A DNA stretch of 11,857 nt, from contig JBGPIT010000127.1 of the NCBI GenBank assembly GCA_041485125.1, positions 1-11,857 of the forward strand, in the 5' to 3' direction. This DNA is from JBGPIT01 sp041485125. GTDB lineage: Bacteria > Desulfobacterota > Binatia > UTPRO1. Below are positions 7,825 to 11,857 of the stretch, one piece after another (position 1 is the first letter of the stretch; each line of letters starts with the position of its first letter). Under the pieces are notes generated by a model, which was not told the DNA's origin, ran no database searches, and saw only the letters and a program-made list of their open reading frames with translations. The position numbers were made by a program, and so were the translations under genes.

Positions 7825-8651
7825 CGGCGCCGATGCGTCTCGCCGTCATCGGTCACGCGCAGCACATTCTGATCGCGCGCGTGGCGACGCTGCCTGCGCC
7901 CGGCGACATCGTCCACCTCGACGGGCCGCGCTGGTTTCCCGGCGGCGGCGGCGTCGCCTTCTTCCAGCTCACCAAGAGTCCGGGCGAAATTCATTTTTTC
8001 ACCGCGATCGGCAGCGACGACACCGGCACCGCGGTTTTGCGGCGCCTCGAAGCGACGAGCGCGCGCATCCACCCGGGGCGCCCGGCGGTGCCCCACAGCC
8101 GCGATCTCGTCTTCGTCACCCCCGACGCGGAGCGCACCATCATCGTCCTGAGCGAGCCGCTCCACCCGCGGCACGAGGACCCCCTTCCGTGGACGACGCT
8201 CGCGGGCTGTGACGCCGTGCTCTTCACCGCGCAAGATCCCGAGCTGATCCGGAAGGCCCGCGCCGCGCGTGTCCTGGTCGTCACCGCGCGGCGTGCCGAG
8301 GCGCTCCGCCGAGCGCAGGTCGCCGCCGACGTCGTCGTCGGCAGCGCCGCCGATCCGCGCGAGGCGAGCACGCTCGCCGACTATCCCCTCCCGCCGCATG
8401 CGCTGGTGATGACCGAAGGCGGCAGCGGCGGCTGGATCGAGACCGCGGCGGGACGGATGCGCTTCCCGCCCTCGCCGCCCCCGCCGCGCATCGTGTGCTC
8501 GTACGGCGCCGGTGACACCTTCGCCGCGGCGCTGACGTGGTACGTCGCCAAGGGCCACGACATTCTCGACGCGTGCACGCGCGCCGCCGTCCACGGTGCA
8601 GCCGTGCTGCAGGATACCGACCCGACCGTGACGCAGCTTCCGCTCGCCTAG
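7821..8651 (+). CDS. PfkB-family (ribokinase-like) carbohydrate kinase, substrate unknown
   Basis: This is a ribokinase-fold kinase expected to phosphorylate a sugar, nucleoside or similar hydroxyl compound with ATP. The clearest evidence is the C-terminal PfkB signature GAGDTF (229-234), with D232 as the presumed catalytic base. A glycine-rich segment GGGG (41-44) stands where PfkB enzymes have their sugar-binding GGxxxN motif. A TEGGSGG turn (198-204) fits the ATP region. The protein has 276 residues, somewhat short for the usual 290-330. Nothing in the sequence fixes the substrate, and the usual asparagine after the first glycine cluster is not obvious. The ATG overlaps the trmJ stop; an in-frame ATG at 7833 is an alternative start. 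The next gene begins 47 bases after the stop. Confidence 0.88.
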   Translation: MTAPMRLAVIGHAQHILIARVATLPAPGDIVHLDGPRWFPGGGGVAFFQLTKSPGEIHFFTAIGSDDTGTAVLRRLEATSARIHPGRPAVPHSRDLVFVTPDAERTIIVLSEPLHPRHEDPLPWTTLAGCDAVLFTAQDPELIRKARAARVLVVTARRAEALRRAQVAADVVVGSAADPREASTLADYPLPPHALVMTEGGSGGWIETAAGRMRFPPSPPPPRIVCSYGAGDTFAAALTWYVAKGHDILDACTRAAVHGAAVLQDTDPTVTQLPLA

Positions 8652-8698
8652 CGCGCGAGCTCCCTGCAGCGCTCAGCCGGATACGCTATACCGCCCTG

Positions 8699-9370
8699 GT
8701 GCATCGCATCTTCCTGCTCTCGCCGGCGCATTGCGGCGGCGAGCGCGCCCGCATCGTGACGCGTCCGGAAGCGTCCTTCGCACTGGCACGGCAGCTGCGC
8801 GCGCCGGAGGGCGCACCGCTCGGAGAGGTGTTCCAGTTCATGAGCGGTCTCTACTTCAGGGGCAAGCTCGCCTACGCCCGTGCGTTCGCCCGTCCGCCCG
8901 ACGGGGTGCCGGGCGTGTTGGTGATCACGCCGAACCGCGGCCTGGTCGAGCCCGACACGCACGTCACGCTCGACGCGATCCGCGCCTTCGCGCGGACCGA
9001 CGTCCACGAGTCGGTGGCGAGCTACCGCCGTCCCCTCGAGAAGGACGCGCGCAAGCTCGCGGCCACGGCGGGCTCGAGCTGTGAGCTCGTGCTCCTCGGC
9101 AGCATCGCGACCGGCAAGTACGTCGCCGTCTTGCAAGCGGCGTTCAATGAGCGGCTGTGCTTTCCCGCCGACTTCGTCGGTCGCGGCGACATGAGCCGTG
9201 GCGGTCTCCTGCTGCGCGCCGTCCGCGCCGCAACCGAGCTCCGCTACGTTCCGGTCGCGGGCGCGATCCGGCACGGCGCACGACCCGCGAAGCTCGCGCC
9301 GCTCCCGCGCGCGTCGCGAGCTGCGCGCGGCTCCGGCGCCGACGGATCGGTGCCGACGGACGACGCATGA
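8699..9370 (+). CDS. Conserved-looking soluble protein of unknown function
   Basis: I cannot assign a function. From GTG 8699 the product has 223 residues, with no signal peptide or membrane helix. Several segments look strongly constrained: SGLYFRGK (49-56), LVITPNRGLVEPD (74-86), LLGSIATGKYV (132-142) and FVGRGDMSRGGLLLR (159-173), then PVAGAIRHG (184-192). I recall similar hypothetical proteins in other bacteria. The order 'aromatic-rich SGLYF, then a strand ending in RGLVEPD' is loosely like YaaA/DUF6884-type proteins, where a 'HGLV.PD' motif follows a similar block; this is a weak guess. The last ~25 residues are low-complexity. The open frame extends upstream to 8537 inside the kinase gene, but homology-like sequence starts at the GTG (VHRIFLLSP). 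The stop overlaps the radical SAM start (ATGA at 9367), which ties the two functionally. Confidence 0.8.
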   Translation: MHRIFLLSPAHCGGERARIVTRPEASFALARQLRAPEGAPLGEVFQFMSGLYFRGKLAYARAFARPPDGVPGVLVITPNRGLVEPDTHVTLDAIRAFARTDVHESVASYRRPLEKDARKLAATAGSSCELVLLGSIATGKYVAVLQAAFNERLCFPADFVGRGDMSRGGLLLRAVRAATELRYVPVAGAIRHGARPAKLAPLPRASRAARGSGADGSVPTDDA

Positions 9371-10458
9371 CCGTGCCGGCGCCAGGTCCGTCCGCAGCAT
9401 GCGACGGGACGCTCGCCGAGGAGCTCGTGCGGCGCACCACGCACGGCGTGCTCTACGAGCAGCTGCGTGGGCAACACGTCCGCTGCACCGCCTGCGCCCA
9501 CCGCTGTGTGCTCGAGGACGGCCGGACGGGCGCGTGCGGGGTGCGCTTCAACCGCGGCGGCGAGCTGCGCGTCCCGTCGGGCTACGTCGCGCGGCGCTTC
9601 ATTCGTCCGGTCGAGACCAACACGCTCTACCACGTCCGTCCCGGCGCGCCCGCGCTGACCTTCGGGATGTTCGGCTGCGACCTGCGCTGTCCGTACTGCC
9701 ACAACTGGCGCGTGTCGCAGGCGCTCCGCGAGGGCACGACCGGCGAGGCACCGCTCGACCTCTCCGCCGCCGAGCTCGTCGACGAGGCCGTGCGCGGCGG
9801 GTGCCGGGTCGTCTGCAGCGCCTACAACGAGCCGATGATCTCCGCCGAGTGGGCCTACGACGTCTTCAGCGAGGCGCGGCGCCGGGGCCTCACCACCGCG
9901 CTCATCTCCGACGGCAACGGGACGCCCGAGGCACTGCGCTACCTCCGCCCGGTCACCGACGTCTTCCGCATCGATTTGAAGGGCTTCAGCGCGGCGCAGT
10001 ATCGCGCGCTCGGCGGCCGCCTCGAGCCCGTCCTCGAGACGCTCGGCGAGGCGCATCGGCTCGGCTACTGGGTCGAGGCGGTGACGCTCGTCGTCCCCGA
10101 CCTGAACGACGATCTCGACGGCCTGCGCTGGCTCGCGGGGGAGATCCTCGCCGTCGACGCCGACATCCCCTGGCACTTGAACGCCTTCTACCCGCGCTAC
10201 CGGTGGAACGACCGGCCCCGCACCGCGAGCGCGATCCTCGTGAGCGCGGCGGGCATGGCGTTGGCGCGCGGGCTCCGCCACGTCTACGTGGGGAATCTCG
10301 CCAGCGAGGTGCGGGAGCTCTCGCACACCCGCTGTGCGTCCTGCCACGCGGTGCTGGTCCGACGCGCGAACTACGCGACCGTCGATGTCGCGCTCGACCG
10401 CGCGGCATGTCCGCGCTGCGGCACGCGCGTCCCGGGGATCTGGGACGCGCCGGTTTGA
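9367..10458 (+). CDS. AmmeMemoRadiSam-type radical SAM enzyme
   Basis: This is a radical S-adenosylmethionine protein of the AmmeMemoRadiSam/PflA-like group, whose chemistry is not something I can state with confidence. The 363 residues contain a cysteine-rich N-terminal motif (C40, C43, C47, C57), then the radical SAM cluster CxxxCxxC in GCDLRCPYCHNW (C104, C108, C111), which would hold a [4Fe-4S] cluster. A barrel follows, with YNEP (153-156) and RIDLKGF (201-207) as in PflA-like enzymes. A C-terminal four-cysteine knuckle closes it (C323, C326, C348, C351), ending in VPGIWD. This combination matches the AmmeMemoRadiSam radical SAM protein over its full length. ATG 9367 is chosen because it overlaps the previous stop. 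The frame is open upstream to 9157, but that part is a shadow of the preceding gene. The AMMECR1 and MEMO partners are not in this window. Confidence 0.92.
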   Translation: MTVPAPGPSAACDGTLAEELVRRTTHGVLYEQLRGQHVRCTACAHRCVLEDGRTGACGVRFNRGGELRVPSGYVARRFIRPVETNTLYHVRPGAPALTFGMFGCDLRCPYCHNWRVSQALREGTTGEAPLDLSAAELVDEAVRGGCRVVCSAYNEPMISAEWAYDVFSEARRRGLTTALISDGNGTPEALRYLRPVTDVFRIDLKGFSAAQYRALGGRLEPVLETLGEAHRLGYWVEAVTLVVPDLNDDLDGLRWLAGEILAVDADIPWHLNAFYPRYRWNDRPRTASAILVSAAGMALARGLRHVYVGNLASEVRELSHTRCASCHAVLVRRANYATVDVALDRAACPRCGTRVPGIWDAPV

Positions 10459-10742
10459 GAGCTGCACGATCACTCATACAAACGTGGTCGCGATTCGCTT
10501 CTCGACGAGTCGCAGTGGCGGCGATACTTCGCTTTGGGCCTTGCTCGAGCCTCCGCCTTTGACGACCCGATCTCGTTTCGCATTTCGCAGCTGCGCTATG
10601 ATTTGTGCAGTCGTGCCGTCACTGATATTGCGCCGCCGCAAGGTCGGGCGGATCTGAGCGTCCGAGCCCGTACGAACCACGCGCCTTGCAGCGTTTTTCT
10701 CGCGTCGCATTGGCATTCTTCTTGGGTTGCCAGGTAGCACGC

Positions 10743-10775
10743 ATGCGCGGCGCGCTACGGAGCGCGCTGTCGCAT
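10743..10775 (+). terminator. Strong hairpin, possible terminator or 5'-leader structure
   Basis: ATGCGCG followed by GCGCGCT pairs with AGCGCGC followed by TG and CGCAT around an ACGG tetraloop (10757-10760). That gives about 14 base pairs with one G-T wobble and a single bulged T at 10770. Only TTT follows (10775-10777), so the fit to a classical intrinsic terminator is partial. It lies 285 bases after the radical SAM stop and 80 bases before the next start. It could end the upstream transcript or fold in the leader of the downstream mRNA. Confidence 0.45.
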
Positions 10776-10841
10776 TTGCGCGGACGCGGCCGCCCCTCGG
10801 ATCCCCTCCTGCGAGCTCGCGGAAACTCGGCCAGCTGAAAT

Positions 10842-10848
10842 GGAAGGA
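10842..10848 (+). promoter_or_regulatory. Ribosome binding site of the secreted protein gene
   Basis: GGAAGGA lies six bases before ATG 10855. It is one of the clearest Shine-Dalgarno sequences in the window and fixes the start of the downstream gene, whose signal peptide begins exactly there. Confidence 0.75.
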
Positions 10849-10854
10849 TCTGAC

Positions 10855-11857
10855 ATGAAGTGTCGTTGGCTACTCCGACTCGTCGTCGCCGGCCTCATCG
10901 CGATCGGCAGCAGCGCTCACGCCGCGACCGTGGTGCTGCAGCCGTCGAGCCAAGACGCCTTCGTCCAGCAGGACAAGCCCAACCGGATCTCCAGCGGCAA
11001 GCTGCAGAACCAGCGGATCCGCGTGCAGTCGTCGCTGCTCGTCCCGCCCCGCCTGAAACGCGGCCTGGTGCAGTTCGACCTCTCCGCCATCCCGAGCGGC
11101 GCGATCATCAACAGCGCCGTCCTCGCCCTGCACGAGGCCAACAACGCCGACACGCCGCGCATTCACGGTGTCCATCGCGTCAACGCCGGCTGGCTGCAGA
11201 GCACCGTCAAGTGGAACAACCAACCGACCGCGCTCGCGACCGCGACCAGCACCGTCGCGGTCGGCGTGTCGCGCGGCACGCGGCTCTTCAACGTCACCCC
11301 CGACGTGCAGACCTTCGTCGATGCCCCGACGCTCAACCACGGCTGGCTCCTGAAGGACTCCATCGAGGTGGTAGACGCCTCGAACCAGACCGCGGAGGTG
11401 ACGTACAACTCGCGCGCCGAGGATCACATCCCCGACCTGCCGAACCGCCCGAAGCTCACCGTCGACTTCACCGCTCCGGCCTGCAACGTCGACGCCGACT
11501 GTGCCGATACCAATGCCTGCACCATGAATGAGCATTGTCAGGACGGCTTCTGCTCCGTGAGCCCGGTCGTGTGCGACGACGGCAATCTCTGCACCGACGA
11601 CATCTGCGATCCGAGTGTCGGCTGTCTGCATCCGCTCGGCGAGTGCGACGACGGCTTCGGGTGCACCACCGACAGCTGCAATCCCGCGACCGGGGCCTGT
11701 ACCCACACGCCGGTCGACACCGTCTGTGAAAGCGAGTGCGGCACGGGCACCTGCGTCGCCGATCCCGACCGCTCCGACATCGACGCAACGACCGGCTGCC
11801 TGGTCACCGGGCCGGCGCCGGCGGGAACGCCCTGCAGCACCGACGGCAACCCCTGCA
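10855..11857 (+). CDS. Secreted DNRLRE-domain protein with cysteine-rich repeats (3' end missing)
   Basis: The frame is open from ATG 10855 to the right edge, giving 334 residues. A signal peptide is clear: a basic start, a hydrophobic core (about 6-19) and an AHA cleavage site after residue 23. Residues about 25-205 fit a DNRLRE-type beta-sandwich: an early QDAFVQQD segment (33-40), RGLVQFDLSAIPSGA (69-83), and a W...VKWNNQP block (113-124), which are hallmarks of the family. From residue 210 a cysteine-rich region begins, with tandem units of the pattern CDDGxxCTxDxCxPxxGxCxH that resemble the Dictyostelium CTDC repeat. The likely location is outside the cell or on its surface; adhesion or polysaccharide binding is a guess. 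It has its own leader region and ribosome binding site, so it is probably not part of the upstream operon. An overlapping open frame at 10860-11531 is a shadow of this gene. Confidence 0.88.
   Translation, partial: MKCRWLLRLVVAGLIAIGSSAHAATVVLQPSSQDAFVQQDKPNRISSGKLQNQRIRVQSSLLVPPRLKRGLVQFDLSAIPSGAIINSAVLALHEANNADTPRIHGVHRVNAGWLQSTVKWNNQPTALATATSTVAVGVSRGTRLFNVTPDVQTFVDAPTLNHGWLLKDSIEVVDASNQTAEVTYNSRAEDHIPDLPNRPKLTVDFTAPACNVDADCADTNACTMNEHCQDGFCSVSPVVCDDGNLCTDDICDPSVGCLHPLGECDDGFGCTTDSCNPATGACTHTPVDTVCESECGTGTCVADPDRSDIDATTGCLVTGPAPAGTPCSTDGNPC
11572..11712 (+). repeat. Tandem cysteine-rich repeat units in the secreted protein
   Basis: Two adjacent coding units, residues 240-260 and 264-286 of the secreted protein, share CDDGxxCTxDxCxPxxGxCxH with conserved cysteine spacing. 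A more degenerate cysteine-rich unit precedes them (residues 210-233), and further cysteines continue to the window edge, so the array probably extends beyond it. The pattern is that of the Dictyostelium (slime mould) CTDC repeat, also seen in large secreted bacterial proteins. Confidence 0.7.

Larger units (their letters stand above)
10459..10854 (+). other. 396-base intergenic region, lower GC, candidate promoter elements
   Basis: I see no supported gene here. The stretch is visibly poorer in GC than the flanking genes. Short open frames on both strands (+ 10534-10737, - 10474-10740) lack ribosome binding sites and recognisable motifs. Possible elements are a -10-like TATGAT (10597-10602) without a convincing -35, a 5-bp inverted repeat TTGCG/CGCAA around CCGC (10628-10641), and a TGGCAT...TTGGG pair (10711-10726) that only partly fits a sigma-54 -24/-12 site, because the -12 GC is replaced by GG. 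The region must separate the radical SAM operon from the secreted-protein gene, so a terminator and a promoter are expected in it. The strongest structure is the hairpin at 10743-10775. Confidence 0.5.

Noticed and set aside
10691..10699. T-run (TTTTT at 10694-10698) as the tail of an intrinsic terminator
   Set aside because: The sequence before it offers only about three pairs of stem, too weak to support a terminator.
10711..10726. Possible sigma-54 promoter (TGGCAT-N5-TTGGG) upstream of the secreted-protein gene
   Set aside because: The -24 half fits, but the near-invariant GC of the -12 element is GG here. It lies just before a strong hairpin, so it is not convincing without transcript data.
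10474..10740. 88-codon - strand open frame in the intergenic region
   Set aside because: No ribosome binding site, no recognisable motif, and a basic composition typical of chance frames. A decayed gene cannot be excluded but is not supported.
10860..11531. 223-codon + strand open frame over the secreted-protein gene
   Set aside because: It has no ribosome binding site and a low-complexity, arginine-rich product. The frame from 10855 has a ribosome binding site, a signal peptide and recognisable domains.
1..11857. CRISPR arrays, tRNA or rRNA genes, insertion sequences, attachment sites
   Set aside because: No regularly spaced direct repeats, no tRNA-like cloverleaf or rRNA sequence, and no transposase or integrase motifs were seen in either orientation.

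Overview
The window is a compact, very GC-rich stretch of bacterial chromosome. By eye it is roughly 70% G+C, with strong C/G preference at third codon positions. All supported genes lie on the + strand. The Gram-negative gene types and the secreted protein with eukaryote-like cysteine repeats suggest a deltaproteobacterial, myxobacterial or Binatota-like lineage. That placement is an inference from gene style, not a phylogenetic result.

Region 1 (1-6336) is the distal part of a kdp potassium-uptake operon. It holds the last two thirds of kdpB (the P-type ATPase subunit), complete kdpC, a 999-residue KdpD sensor kinase, and a response regulator gene starting one base after the kdpD stop. Two things are unusual. 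KdpD carries an apparent extra PAS domain between its GAF region and the histidine-kinase core. The regulator next to it is not the usual OmpR-type KdpE but an NtrC/AlgB-type sigma-54 activator (receiver, AAA+ with GAFTGA, Fis-type helix-turn-helix). This implies that Kdp expression in this organism runs through sigma-54 promoters. A perfect 7-bp inverted repeat lies in the kdpC-kdpD gap. kdpA and the main kdp promoter would lie upstream of the window.

Region 2 (6404-10458) is a tight five-gene block. It encodes a multi-pass membrane protein of unknown function, a TrmJ-type tRNA 2'-O-methyltransferase, a PfkB-family kinase of unknown substrate, a conserved-looking soluble protein of unknown function, and an AmmeMemoRadiSam-type radical SAM enzyme. 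Three of the four junctions are ATGA stop/start overlaps and the fourth is a 47-base gap, so the block is probably one transcript. The usual partners of the radical SAM enzyme (AMMECR1 and MEMO family proteins) are not in the window.

Region 3 (10459-10854) is a 396-base non-coding stretch of visibly lower GC. It ends in a strong, nearly 14-bp hairpin. Downstream, with a good ribosome binding site, starts a secreted protein (signal peptide, DNRLRE-type beta-sandwich domain, then cysteine-rich repeats resembling the Dictyostelium CTDC repeat). This last gene runs off the right edge.
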